Positions 10,251 to 21,200 of a stretch of DNA of 64,000 nucleotides are shown here, piece after piece. The translations under genes were made by a program, and so were the position numbers. The stretch comes from Raphanus sativus (Eukaryota; Streptophyta; Magnoliopsida; Brassicales; Brassicaceae): NCBI RefSeq assembly GCF_000801105.2, contig NC_079516.1, positions 47,534,908 to 47,598,907 of the forward strand, given 5' to 3'. A model generated the notes under the pieces. It saw only the letters and a list, made by a program, of their open reading frames with translations, ran no database searches and had not been told where the DNA came from. The stretch's first letter is position 1, and every line of letters starts with the position of its first letter.

Positions 10251-12504
10251 TCTTTTTTTTCTTTTCTTTTCTTTTCTTTCTTTGTTGATTTTCAGGTGGC
10301 TTAGGGTTTGTCGATGAATGATTAGCGAGAAGAAAAAATAAGGAACTAATGAAGAGTAGTGCTAGTGAACAATATATATAGTGCTAGTGTTGAGTCGCAG
10401 AAAAGGAAATAATGTAATTGCTTTGAACCCAAGCAACTTCGAATTTCCTTTTTCCAATTTTCTAGTTTTAGTTAGTAAGTGTAGTTTCGTCAATTGATCT
10501 TTTGGGTTTGTTAGGGTTACGACAGTTGTCAACGGAGTTGGGACTGATACTAATCTGATTTGGATGTCTGTAAAAAAAAGGTTAGGAGAGGATAATACTG
10601 AGTGTTACATTACCGACCCTAGAATTTTTATGTATTTTTAGTTTGTTTTGTTCTGACTCATATGAAAACAAAAGTTTCCAACTTTATCATAAACATAGAT
10701 GATTCTGCTGTCTGCATTGTGATGGAATCACTTAATGGCGTACTTCTTTGATAAATAGTCTCTTTTAACTGTTTTTCATTGTTTTTTTCTAGTTTTTGTA
10801 GAGCCTGCAGTAACCAATTCTGCATAAGCATGGTTAACTTTCGTTATGGGAGATGTTATTTATCTGAGAGTAAAAGTTCAATCATGTTCGATATTCAGTC
10901 AATAATGGAGAACGTTTCAGCTAGTTGAGAACGACAGAGGTGCTTACTCTTGCCTTGCTAGAGATTTGATGATATATACTCTCAACCGACAGTTATAGCA
11001 TACAACTGTTACCACTCTTATGCAACTGTTTGAAAGTATATACGTTTGAAGCATGCATACTTGATCATACCGGTATGTACGTACACCTTATACGTAATGT
11101 AGAAACAGAGAGATGAGAAAGCTTCTGAAATTAGTGATCTTAAAGAGTTGGCTCATAGATTCTCTTGTAGAGATTGGGCGATCTGGTTCTCAGATTAGGC
11201 CTTTGTTATGATGACCAAACCTCGGATCAATTCCACGATACTTGGACAGGTATAGTTGTTCATCCGAAAACTCGTTGCTGCAAGCATCTTTGGGCCAGAA
11301 ACCTTAAAAAAAAAACACAAACAAAAAGATGGATAATGCTCTCCGTTCATTATTTTCATGCCGTGCTTGCATATTTTTCCTCTCTGCATAAATGGATCCT
11401 CAGTGATAAGTTGAAATGTTTATGAATATCTTTTAAGAAGTTATGAAACTTCATTCGATAAAAGTTGTAGGTACGTTTTGCTTTTGGGTTGAATTACATA
11501 CCGCGTGATATTGAGAAGCATATTGATCGGTCGGTTCACCTAACAACCAAACTTGTTTATCTAACGTTCCTCTCCTCTAATTATCTTAGAAGTAGTTGCA
11601 TTAATCAAACCACACAAACTTGCCTTTTCATTCCCCACTGAGATGAAAACCAATGAATAATTTCCCTTTTTATCACAAGAAAGAAATTCCATGTTCTTTT
11701 TGAAAAAAAAAAAAAAATTCATGTTACATCTTCAATATAAAGTTTAAGGATATAGTGTTTATTTATATTCTTTAACGGAAATGAAATTATTTAGTTGCAA
11801 ACTTAAAGAAAATCTCAACTTTTTTTTTCTACTTATTTCCTATTTAAGGAATTTGCCCGCAAAATATTCTCAGCATAAATTTTGTTCATTTTATTTGTTT
11901 ATTAGCAAATATAGTATGTAAGGTTTGTAGTTGTAAATATTCACTCTCTCTCTCTTTCTTCACATGTAAAGCCCATAGAGAAAGGACAAAACTTTTGCTT
12001 TGAGAAAAGAAAAATAAAACCCTTTATCAACAAAGGAATAAACCCATGTTAAATTTTATTCATTCATGTTGCCTATTTATTCAAAAGCTTCTGCATATCT
12101 CTTTTATACAAAGTAGAGTCAAATATGTGAATGACTTTCTTATTGAAAGTTTAATCAGTAAAAACAAATTAAAGGTGTTTCTTTCCGTGTAATTCATGAC
12201 TTTCAAATTTGCTTAAGGTTGAAAACTATACTATATTTAATACGATTCAAACAAAAGAGGATGCTTCTCGCCCATTTCAATTTCCTTAGAATAAAGTTTG
12301 GTCACGTAAACAATTTAATGTTACCTTTCCCTCACGCGGTTCTTACTAGACCGACCTTTTCTTCTTTTCCTTCTTCCTCCCTAAGCTATATATGTGCCTG
12401 ACCATGATCATTTGCAAATAACAATCTCATACACGTTTACAAACACCTTTGCATACGATTTCCCACTAACTTTTGAAAGAGAAACTTTTATTTGTTTTCG
12501 AAGA
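10251..12504. other. Intergenic region between paralogue 2 and the CYSTM gene
   Basis: Left part is the promoter of paralogue 2, right part the promoter of the CYSTM gene. Reading frames at 11174-11425 are unremarkable in composition and unsupported. There are homopolymer A runs near 11704 and a CT microsatellite at 11943-11958. No recognised gene or delimitable transposon. Confidence 0.4.
12386..12394 (+). promoter_or_regulatory. TATA box of the CYSTM gene
   Basis: CTATATATG lies 119 bp upstream of the ATG at 12505, followed by a short A/C-rich leader. Spacing fits transcription starting around 12415-12420. Confidence 0.55.
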
Positions 12505-14590
12505 ATGAGTCAATTCAGCCAAAACCAATCTGCAGGTTTGTTCTTCTTCACTTTTCTTACAAATTAAGCATCACATATGTCAACCGTCATGATTAATCGT
12601 ATTTCTAGAGTTTTCTGGTTTTAAGCTAATGTTTAAACGTATGTTATGTATGTATGATTAGGAGCTTATCCTACGCCTCCAGTGTCTACTGGTCCCTACG
12701 TGGCACCACCTCCTGCCGGTTACCCAACGAACGACACGAGTCATGCCACGATGGCTCCGGTCGAGACAAAGTCTAAGGGTGATGGATTCTTGAAAGGCTG
12801 GTTAGTCCAACTTTTTCTTTTCTTCAAAAATGTTTAATTAATTAATTTTATTATAGCCCAACGTAATCCGGACAAGCGGGAAATCGGCCGATTCATACGT
12901 CAACAGAGGCTTGCGGTCCCGATCAGTACATACACTGATGACCTGTGCTAAAACATACATCAATTGAGATCTATTTTAAATTTCATACACGAACTAAAAA
13001 AAAATAGGCTAAATCATACATTGACTGTTTTTCTGTTAGTCAAACGTTTATAGATGATGACATGTCATTAACGGAATCTGATGTGTCGCTGAGCTGTCTT
13101 TTTACGATTTAAAATAATAATTATTTTAAAAAATATTTATTTCAAATCTGTTGCATGGGGGATTCGAACCCAGGTTGTCCCTGATATATACACTGACACT
13201 AAACAATTGTGTCAAACCAATTCATTCTTTATATTCACTGTGGTTTAATATATATCTCTGGTACATATTCGATTCTGATATTTTTTTTTGTTTCCATCTT
13301 CTCCAATTTTTGTCTACCATAAAAATTCATAGTGAATTCATATCAACAATTATATATATTTGATTATTTACATTATCTATTAATTATATAATATTTCTAA
13401 AATAATTTAATAAATATGAAGATATTAATAATAAATCAATTTAACTGTAAATTTAAATTTACTTTTAATTATAACAAAATCCATTAAGAAACATCTAACA
13501 AAATGTTGGTAATTTTTTAAAAACTAACTCTTTGATTTATTTCATAATTAGTAATATAACATATTATTTTAAATTAATTTAAAGATTAATAGCCCTAACA
13601 ACATCTTGCATAAACTCACCCAATCACTAGTTTTAGCAATGGAAGTTTATGCAAGATGTTGTTAAGGCTATTATAATTTAAATACATTTTCATATATAAT
13701 TTATACTTCTATTTTGATAAAATATATACTATACTTAAAATTTTATAAAATAGAATAGTATTTTAATTTTTTATTTTTATGATAAAAGTTTTAAATTAAT
13801 TTATAATATATATTATATTATTAGTTACTAAATTAATTAATTTAAAACATATTTAAAATTTTAGTAAAATTTTGCTAGATTTTTTAAAACAGATTTTGAT
13901 ATTATTAAAAGTAAATTTAAAATTTACAATTAAATTAATTTGTTATTAATATATTCATATTTATTGACTTTTTTAGAAATATTATATAATTAATAGATAA
14001 TGTAAATAATAAAATATATATAATTTTTGATATGAATTCATTATGAATTTTTATGGTAGATACAAATTGGAGAAGAAAGAAACAAGAAGAAATATTAGAA
14101 TTGGATATTTAGAGATATATATTAAACCACAGAGAATATAAACAATGAATCGGTTTGTGACAATGGTTTAGGGTCAGTATATTTATCCGGGCCAATTCAA
14201 ATCCCCCTGCAACAGATTTGAAATAAATATTTTTTTTAATACATCAGATTCCGTTAATGACATGTCATCATCTATAAACGTTTGACTAATAGAAAAACGG
14301 TCAATGCATGATTTAGCTTATTTTTATTAGTTCGTGTATGAAATTTAAAATAAATCTCAATTGATGTATGTTTTAGCACATGTCATCAGTGTAGGTACTG
14401 ATCGGGACCGCAAGTCTCTGTTGACGTATGAATTGACCGATTTCCCCCGGACAAGCACGTTTGGTTAAACATCGAACCATAAATATTTTTTTTGTAAACT
14501 TCGAACCATAAATATTGATTACTCTTCTTTCCTTTTTAATGCAGTCTTGCGGCCATGTGTTGCTGTTGTGTCCTCGACGCCTGCTTCTGA
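12505..14590 (+). CDS. CYSTM (cysteine-rich transmembrane module) small stress protein
   Basis: Three exons, 12505-12535, 12662-12800 and 14545-14590, total 216 nt, 71 aa. The N-terminus is polar, then Pro/Gly/Tyr-rich (PTPPVSTGPYVAPPPAGYP). The conserved module is GFLKGCLAAMCCCCVLDACF at the extreme C-terminus, with six Cys that lie on one face of a membrane helix. Family members act as plasma-membrane-associated dimers in stress tolerance. The first Cys codon is split by intron 2. It is the At2g32190/At2g32210 type by position and sequence. Intron 2 (1744 nt) is enlarged by a 1.57-kb foldback element. Without it the intron would be about 165 nt, so correct splicing is needed to join the Cys core to the rest. 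Confidence 0.85.
12878..14446. mobile_element. Foldback MULE (non-autonomous) in intron 2 of the CYSTM gene
   Basis: Ends are GGGAAATCGG...CCGATTTCCC. Ten-bp direct repeats CCGGACAAGC flank it at 12868-12877 and 14447-14456 (perfect), the size class of Mutator-like elements. Left arm 12878-13616 and right arm 13643-14446 are inverted copies along nearly their whole length. They close at a 29-bp stem with one mismatch (13588-13616 against 13643-13671) around a 26-nt loop. By eye the outer arms are about 90% identical. There is no transposase ORF. The entire palindrome lies in the transcribed intron, so the pre-mRNA could form a stem of roughly 740 bp. Confidence 0.85.
13154..13225 (-). repeat. 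tRNA-like segment (box B motif) in the MULE arm
   Basis: On the minus strand the left arm reads ...GTTTAGTGTCAGTG...GGGTTCGAATCCCCC. It contains a perfect RNA polymerase III box B (GGTTCGAATCC, 13161-13171) and a degenerate box-A-like stretch about 45 bp upstream. The mirrored position of the right arm (about 14155-14215, plus strand) carries a decayed version (TGGTTTAGGGTCAG ... CCAATTCAAATCC). It is probably a tRNA-derived or SINE fragment that was part of the terminal repeat before the arms diverged. Not a functional tRNA gene. Confidence 0.4.
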
Positions 14591-14990
14591 TTTCGGACGA
14601 GTTCACTGGTCTATTTGATGTTATTGTGAATGATTTATATTATGTTTTACTAAACCATGTTTAGGAGTCGATTAGTTTATATCGCATATGGATCTCCTTT
14701 CTTATTTATTAATTTTTTATTTATTAATCTATGGTTGTATTGTTGATTCTTTCATTTTAATAAATTGTTTTTCTTAGACACATCTGAATCATGCTTAGAA
14801 TAATAATGACGTTATAATCCCTGTTTGGATTCAAAGTAAACAATGAAAATTATTGGGGCCAGACTGAAATATTTGAAAATTAATGATATAAATAATTATC
14901 GTCTGGTATTTTAATGAAACAACAATCTATTTCTAAAACAATCAATGTTGGTGTTGTTACAACAAGTTTGAACCCGAATCACAAAAAAGT
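14591..14990. other. Convergent 3' flanks of the CYSTM gene and PRORP1
   Basis: About 400 bp of AT-rich sequence where the plus-strand CYSTM gene and minus-strand PRORP1 converge. No other feature is seen. Confidence 0.5.
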
Positions 14991-17168
14991 TCAATGTGTT
15001 TGGGATCTTCTGGCACATAACCATTGTCTTGATGTCTGAAGATCATCTTCAACACTCATTGGGACATGCCATGTTCCATCTTCAGACTCCTGCACCAATC
15101 TATTATTAAGCAAAAATGCAAACAACAGTGTTTGTGTAAAATTTGAGTTTGTGTAAGCAGAAAGCGACCTGTATAATAATGGAGTATGGTGGTGGCATAT
15201 GCAGTTTGAGTCCTTCCTCTCTTGACACAGAGATCCGAACCTGCAACATTGGAAACCAAATATAATCAAAAGATTATATATCTAATATACATAGTTGCAT
15301 ACTCAAAGACTATAGTGTTTTGTATATACATAGGTACCTGATGTTTCTCTTTCCACCTTGGGAAGAAACTAGTTCCCAGTAGCTGAAAGAGATGGTCTCT
15401 CATCTCATCGTTTGTCACTAATAAACACTTGCAACTTACAGCAGCGTATAGCCAATACCTGAAACACACAGCAACAAATTTGAATTTCACAGAGCCAATG
15501 GTTTATCAGTCTCTGGATCAATGCTTAGAACCTAAGAAGAAAAGCAAAAAAAAAAATACCAATCATCGTTTGAGCCAGGAGGAGTAGCATAGAGAGCACC
15601 GGCGTTTTTCCATTTCTCTAGCAATGCTCTGTTTTTAGGGTAAGTAGCTGGACCTCCCACTACACGGCTCCTGTGCAGGATCACAAGTGGTAACCTTTTC
15701 GATGGACTAATTTGTTGGAATCTTTGGACAACATTGTTAAGCTAGAGCAAGAGATGAAACCACATGAGTAATCAAGCAGGGATTTTGAGATTGACACTAG
15801 AAATGGAAGAAGAGCTCAAGATCACCTGGAAGAAGCTGAAACTTCGCTGGTTGACTAAACCCATGTTGGCTCCGTCTATGACTGCATCAAACGGTCCATG
15901 TCTCTCCAGCCATTCCTGTGACGAAACCATGTTTCAGCTTTTGCTTAATTGCTTTAGATAGTTTTACTACAATCCTCAAGAGGATAAACTGTTACCTGAA
16001 ACTGATTAAAACTAGCTTTGACTTCCTTTTGACAAGCCAACCGAGTCAACGAAGCAGCGAAGTTTTCTGTCTCAACTGGATTGATATCGATACAAACAAG
16101 CTTCTCTCTGCAACACTTACACACACCGTTCTCATCCATCTCTGTCCTTGTCACATTCCATTTCCCAGTCCCGAGCCAACCCTGTCCATGCCACCCACCA
16201 CCACCACTCACAACCCCATCCCTTATTTTCTTCACATCCCATTTCTCAGCTCCAGCTTCTGCAGCTGCTTCAGATTCAAACCACTCCTCAATCGCATCAA
16301 AAGTCGGTTTAGAAACCTGTCTCACCAAATCTCTCAACCGCTGCAACGTCTCGTAGACTTTCTCTGCGTTCTTTGTATCCATACTAACTTTCAAAAGAGC
16401 AGTAAGCTCAGGCTCCTCAGGGACTACTTCTGATTCAATCATATGCGCATCGACTTCATAGGCTTTCTCTGCATCACCTTTCCTACAGAAACCAAAAAGA
16501 GCTGGTCCGTACGATCTCAGCCTCGGTTGAATCCCAAAGGCTTTCATCTGTTTCACCATATCAAACGCCATCTCCGGGTCATCCTTCGCAACGGCGAGCC
16601 TAGCACCGTTTGTGAACGTAGCTTCGTTAGGAACTACTTTGTCAACAATCATCTGCTTAAATATATCAAAACCCCTACTAAGTCCTGGATTCGTAGAAGA
16701 AGAAGAAGAAGACTCTGTTTCTCCATCAGTCAACGAGCAGACATAGAGCAGCACGTTGTAATGGTACTGGCTGAGCTGCAAGCCGTTGCGTTTGGCCTCG
16801 TCGTACAAGCGAAGAGCTTCCACGACGTTACCGTTCCTAGAGCACATGTCTAGCTTCTGTTTCAGCATTGATTCGGGAGACTGCTGAATGGCTTTCTTCC
16901 TTGCTTTTCTTGATAAGTTCTCAGAAGTCGAAGCTGGTGGCTGTTTAGCAGCTTCGGGTATGGTGCAGAGATGTCTGTTGTGATCAACGAGAATACGCCG
17001 TTTGTCTCGAGTGCCTTTGACATGTAAGGAGCTATAGTGGTACCCACGAAATGGAGAAGAGCTAGGATGATGATGCGGGTGATGAAGAGATGGGGTACTG
17101 AGAATCAGTGCAAATAAAGGGCAACACGCCCGAGAAAGGGAAGGAGTAAAACAAGTTGCACGCAGCAT
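14991..17168 (-). CDS. PRORP1: PRORP1, proteinaceous RNase P (organellar)
   Basis: Six exons on the minus strand: 15996-17168, 15826-15915, 15560-15741, 15338-15458, 15169-15240, 14991-15089; 1737 nt, 578 aa. It is a protein-only RNase P that cleaves 5' leaders of tRNA precursors in mitochondria and plastids. N-terminal targeting sequence (from MLRATCF), then PPR repeats (about residues 95-300, e.g. YHYNVLLYVCS, SYGPALFGFCRKGD). The central zinc site has NGVCKCCREKL, with its second half WHVP/QWLC at the C-terminus. The NYN metallonuclease domain carries the Asp residues in VIDGANMG, SNDDWYW and VTNDEMRDH. All catalytic Asp and zinc ligands are present. I chose the MLRATCF start (17168) over the in-frame ATG 21 nt upstream because it matches the known N-terminus. 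A 5' UTR intron is likely (donor near 17540). A retrotransposon sits about 800 bp upstream of the start codon. Confidence 0.95.
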
Positions 17169-17969
17169 AACTCTGAATCTGTTGTACATTCAATTTTCAA
17201 TACAATTCATCTGGAAGAGACAGGGGAAACATAATCATGAAGGTATGAAGCACTTAACGAAGTTACAAGACATAGAAAAAAAGCTTATAAATGTTCAAAA
17301 CATTATCAAGAAAAAGCTTTAATACCAACCAAAAATCGAAGATAATGGTCATGTACGGAACATTACAGTCTATCCAAGACCTAGTCCAAGAATAAAACTT
17401 GAGATAATGGTCATGTAGGAACGTGAGTTATCAGTCTAAAAAAAAGAGTATAACTACTGAGAAACAGCGGAACAAATCATTGGGTAATATCGTCGAACAT
17501 GTTGTAGACAACTCAATAAGAATTTTGAGAGAAAGAACTTACTTGGTACTAGAGAGAGATAGAGACTTTATTTCTGGTGCGTAAGTGAGAATATATAAAA
17601 GAAGAAGACTTCTCTGGTCGACGCAGCGTCTCCTTCAGGTTTCACCATGGATTACAGACAAGGTTTAGCAGCTTGAAGATATAAGAGTTAGCCATGGAAT
17701 GGGTTTTTGGATTTTACTTCCGACGACGTCGTTCAACAATATCTCCAGTTATATATTACTATCCACTGAAGGGGCCCAAAAGTTTAATTTTGGGCTTTAA
17801 AGAAGACATGGTTTCCTACTTGGGTTACAAACAATGCTAGTCTAGATAAAACCCAGACCGGGTCACGGTATCCGGTCCATTACAAACTTCTTAAGCATAA
17901 AACTAGGCAAGTAGTCGATAGAATGACATCAAATTTTCCATTTCAATGAAAGAGGCAACAAGAGTATGA
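17169..17969. other. PRORP1 5' UTR and promoter region
   Basis: Contains the inferred PRORP1 leader with an intron (donor ACCAA|GTAAGTTC near 17540 on the minus strand) and probably transcription start sites around 17580-17720. The LTR element begins at 17970. Confidence 0.45.
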
Positions 17970-18275
17970 TGATAAGTTGGCAGTTCCCATGGCGTTTGTG
18001 CAGAAGAGACTCAGGTCTAAGAAGAACAATCGAAGTGGCTAAGAAGAGAAGATGAAGTGAAGTAAAGACTCTTGGTGAGAGAGAGTGTCTTAAAGTTATC
18101 TTATTAAAACTATGTCGTTTTGAGTATCGAGTCTTGTAAGCTACTTAATGGGCAAAGTTCCCTGAAGTTAGGTATCAAATAATTAATCAACAAAACTCTA
18201 TCTTCTTATCCCCTTTTCTCTCTATCTCTCTCCCCTTTCTGTCACAACTCGATAAACCCTAATCGGGATTTATCA
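17970..18275 (+). repeat. 5' LTR
   Basis: 306 bp, TGATAAGTTGG...GGGATTTATCA. The first 73 bp equal the last coding bases and stop of the polyprotein frame in the 3' LTR copy. Here they have no start codon in frame. Confidence 0.97.
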
Positions 18276-18289
18276 TTGGTATCAGAGCC
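18276..18289 (+). other. Primer-binding site (initiator Met tRNA)
   Basis: TTGGTATCAGAGCC follows the 5' LTR immediately. TGGTATCAGAGC is complementary to the 3' end of plant initiator Met tRNA, the standard minus-strand primer for these elements. Confidence 0.9.
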
Positions 18290-18294
18290 GAGTC

Positions 18295-21200
18295 ATGCCT
18301 CCTAAGGATACTCACGCTGATCGTATTACCGCAGCCGAAGGACACATCAACGACATCACCAGCCTTCTTAACCAGATGATGAAAGACGCACGTGAAGCCT
18401 CTGAGGCGACGGAGCGGCGCTTTCTGGAGATGGAGAAGAGAGCTGAGGAGCGTCACCAGCAGTCTATGGCGGCGAAGGAGAAGCCAAGCGGCGAGGGTCA
18501 AAGGGTTATTACTAACCCAGAAAACCCTAGATCTCCCATCGGGGTTTCAGGTGAATCTCAGCGATCTACCGCCGAAGGACTTCCGTCTCAGGCGTTAGCA
18601 TCACAGAAGGATAAGGGACTCCTCCAGGTGCCCGAAAAGGCGATCCCTTTCCGTTCTGTTGAGGTCAACACCCCAAGCTATCGAGCTGGATCTTCTGGGT
18701 TCTCACCGAACCAGAAGAACGAGACTCCACCAAAGAAGCTCGAGCTGCCGGAGTTTGAAGGGAAGAACCCAGATGACTGGATCTTCCGTGTTGAGAAGTG
18801 CTTCAAGGTGAACCAAACTGAGGAAGATGAGAAGCTGACAGAGGCGATGCCTTGTATGGTGGGTTGTGCTGTGACATGGCTGCGTGTTATACAAAGTCGT
18901 GATGAGTTACTGGATTGGCGAGATTTCAAAATGAAACTAAGGAAGAGGTTCAAACCAACTGGAGGAGGAACGGTTCTGAGTCAGATGCTTAGGCTGCGAC
19001 AGACGGGGACCATTTCTGAATACCGTGAGCAGTTTGAGGAGCTGTCGGCAGAAGTGCCACACGTGACAAATGATGTGTTGGAAGAGATCTTCTTGCACGG
19101 GATGAAGCGAAGTCTGCGAGAGCAAGTAGTGAGGTTGAGGCCTTTGGGAATGGATGAGATAGTGGATATGGCAAAAATCATTGAGGAACAGGAGAACGAG
19201 AGAAGTGCCTATCGCTCTAGACCATTTCAAAGAACGAGCTCAGCTCCCGCTCTTGGGTCCAACCAGAGAAGTAGCAGTGCTAGTCCAGTGAAAAGCAGTG
19301 ACCAGTCACCGGCGAGGAGATCACTGGACTCTCCCAGAGAGTCAAAGCCCTCAGACCAGAGACGGCCTTTCCAAAACCCGTGCAGACATTGTGGTGAGAG
19401 ATACTTCACGGGACATAGGTGCAAATCATACCAGAAGTACCGTTGTCTGGATGTCGAAGAAGGTTCGGAGGAGGAAGAAGATGAGGAGGAACCCGAGGAG
19501 AAGTCAGCTCAGCAACCTTCGACGCACACTGAGCTACAAGTGCTATCCTTACAGTCGATGGTAGGGATCACCACAAAGAAGACGATGAAGCTGATCGGCA
19601 CTGTAAAAGGGCTGAAGGTGGTGGTGCTTATCGATTCAGGAGCATCCTGCAATTTTATGGCGAAGAAACTGGTGGATCAACTCGCAGCAGAAGTGGCTCC
19701 CACTCAGGAGTTCGGAGTGGCGATTGGAGATGGGCGTGTGATCACCAGTAGCGGGAAGTGTGTCGGGATGAAGCTTGATTTGCAAGGCGTTGAGATTGAG
19801 GAGGAGTACTTGCTGTTTGAGTTGGGTAATATTGACATTGTGTTGGGGTACACGTGGCTTGAGAAGTTGGGAGAAACAAGGATCAACTGGGGTTTGCACA
19901 TTATGAAATTCCAGGTGAAGGATCAGTGGGTGACTATTAGTGGCGACCCGTCTCTACTAAGAGCTGAGATCTCTCTGAACTCTATGGAGAAATTGTGCAA
20001 GCAGGATGAAGAGGTGATACTGCTGGAGTTACAAGCACTATTTGAGAATGAAAGTGAGCAGCAGCAAGAAGTAGTTCTGGGAACTGAGTTCAGGAAGATA
20101 TTGCAGAAGTTTAAGTCGGTCTTCAACATGCCACAAGGGTTGCCTCCGAAGCGTTCTAGAGAGCATGCGATCACTCTCCAAGAAGGGACCTCCCCAATAA
20201 ACATGAGACCGTACCGATACTCCCATCTGCAAAAGAATGAGATTGAGAAATTGGTTCAGGAGATGCTTCAAGCGGGGATTATTAAACCAAGCATAAGTCC
20301 ATTTTCAAGTCCAGTGCTCCTGGTTAAGAAGAAAGATGGAGGGTTCCGGTTCTGCGTGGATTACAGGGCAGTTAACAAGAGTACCATACCAGACCGTTAT
20401 CCCATTCCCGTGATCGAGGAGCTTCTTGACGAGTTGGCTGGCGCAACGAGGTTCTCCAAACTTGATCTGAAGTCCGGTTATCATCAGATTCGAGTGAAGG
20501 AGAGCGACATAGGGAAGACGGCGTTTAAGACTCATGAGGGCCACTATGAGTTCTTAGTGATGCCATTTGGACTCACTAACGCGCCGGCGACCTTTCAGTC
20601 GGTGATGAACGATATCTTCAGACCCTTCTTGAGGAAGTTTGTGTTGGTCTTCTTCGACGACATCCTGATATATAGTCGTGGGGAGAAGGAGCACCAGGAG
20701 CATCTGAAGATTGTCCTGCAGGTTCTTAAGGATCACAGTTTCTACGCCAATGAGAAGAAGTGTGCGTTTGCACAAAAGAAGGTTGCTTACTTGGGGCATA
20801 TCATTTCCGGTGAGGGTGTAGCTGCTGATCCAGAGAAGGTAGAAGCTATGAAGAAGTGGCCTCAACCTAAGAACGTCACTGCTTTGCGTGGATTTCTGGG
20901 ACTCACGGGATACTACCGGAGGTTCGTGGAAGGTTATGGCAAGGTGGCGAGGCCGCTTACTGAGTTGCTAAAGAAGGATGGTTTTTGTTGGACTGATATA
21001 GCGCACAAGGCGTTTGAGGAGTTGAAGTCAGCGATGTGCAATCTACCCGTCTTGACTCTTCCAGATTTCAAGAAGCCTTTTGTGATTGAAACTGACGCTT
21101 CGGGAACGGGTATTGGAGCTGTACTCTCACAAGGGAATCGACCTATAGCCTTTATCAGCAAAGGGTTCTCCAGTAAGGGAAGAGTTAAGTCTGTCTATGA

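Noticed and set aside
11174..11425. 83-aa frame with several Cys and Trp
   Set aside because: No homology is recognised, there is no splice support, and the opposite strand is also open. Likely chance.
13155..13230. tRNA gene
   Set aside because: Box B is perfect, but a cloverleaf with an acceptor stem and anticodon arm cannot be drawn, and it lies in a transposon arm.
13151..13363. Open frame inside the foldback element
   Set aside because: It lies in the inverted arm and is interrupted in the mirror copy. It is not a transposase.
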